From JANSWP01 sp041941305 (GTDB lineage Bacteria; Bacteroidota; Bacteroidia; Chitinophagales; Saprospiraceae): DNA of 64,000 bases. A model generated the notes under the pieces. The model made no database searches and had not been told where the DNA came from. It was given only the letters and a program-made list of their open reading frames with translations. Location of the stretch: contig JBGTQJ010000027.1 of NCBI GenBank assembly GCA_041941305.1, positions 62,001 through 126,000 on the forward strand, in the 5' to 3' direction. The translations under genes and the position numbers were made by a program. The stretch's first letter is position 1. Every line of letters begins with the position of its first letter. This document shows, one piece after another, positions 63,777 through 64,000 of this stretch.

Positions 63777-63973
63777 AATGAATTGCTCCATTTAAAGGCT
63801 GACGAATAACAATCAAAAGACTAAATCAAGAATAGTGGATATTTATTCGCAAGCCCATAGCCCTAATTGGACAGATAATATGGTTTCAGATAATCAGATA
63901 TAGAATTCTTTCTTGGTAAGCTTATTTTCGATAAACAGATAGAGTTGATTATAAAATAGAAGCTAAACGCTTT

Positions 63974-63993
63974 AGAGTATGTTTAAAAATTTT
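63974..63993 (+). repeat. Possible insertion-sequence end at the window edge
   Basis: AGAGTATGTTTAAAAATTTT resembles the right terminal repeat of the nearby MITE-like element read outward (AGAGTGTGTCTGAAAAATCC): 15 of 20 positions agree and all differences are transitions. It may be the left end of an insertion sequence that continues past the window. The stretch 63777-63973 shows nothing else recognisable. Confidence 0.3.
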
Positions 63994-64000
63994 ACGAACT

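Overview
The window comes from a Bacteroidota chromosome, most likely the Saprospiria lineage. Four secreted proteins end in the type A sorting domain of the type IX secretion system (T9SS). Several families confined to Bacteroidota occur (DUF4270, DUF4271, DUF4290). The promoters that can be seen carry the Bacteroidota -7 box TAnnTTTG, and Shine-Dalgarno sequences are weak or absent. No rRNA, tRNA, CRISPR array or prophage was seen. The order, family and species are inferred; the phylum is well supported.

Layout. 1-31 kb is dominated by cell-surface proteins. It holds a seven-module fibronectin type III protein, a 4228-residue adhesin with about 32 Ig-like repeats of 80 residues, a LamG/MopE-motif protein, a SprB-repeat protein and a beta-helix protein. 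Between them lie an M48 protease, a TPR membrane protein, an XRE regulator with a degenerate IrrE-like domain, a lipoprotein and an EamA transporter. 31-35 kb carries a peroxiredoxin, the N-degron pair clpS and aat, and a Tat-exported Gfo/Idh/MocA oxidoreductase. 35-36 kb holds a tightly coupled two-gene unit, a DUF6932-like nucleotidyltransferase plus a 68-residue helical protein. 36-49 kb is housekeeping: panC, a half-length GT5 glycogen-synthase-like protein, DUF4270, glmS, DUF4290, pheS, gatA, an MltD-like transglycosylase, DUF4271 and hemD. 49-64 kb holds a NUDIX CoA-pyrophosphatase-like gene, a methyltransferase, a TonB-dependent receptor, hydrolases, a LytS/LytTR two-component pair, ribA, mazG, a GMC oxidoreductase, a decayed GxxExxY gene, a stand-alone McrB-N-like protein, a DUF6159 membrane protein, a small porin-like protein, and at the right edge a MITE-like element and a possible insertion-sequence end.

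A striking feature is the intergenic DNA. Many gaps hold a long-armed inverted repeat (arms roughly 20-34 bp) whose sequence differs every time. Some surely work as bidirectional terminators, but their length and diversity go beyond ordinary terminators.

The best candidates for something little described are: the nucleotidyltransferase plus helical-protein unit (35539-36190); the stand-alone McrB-N-like protein (61316-62026); the half-length GT5 protein without its ADP-glucose loop (37425-38252); and a paired cysteine loss recurring exactly 11 repeats apart in the giant adhesin.
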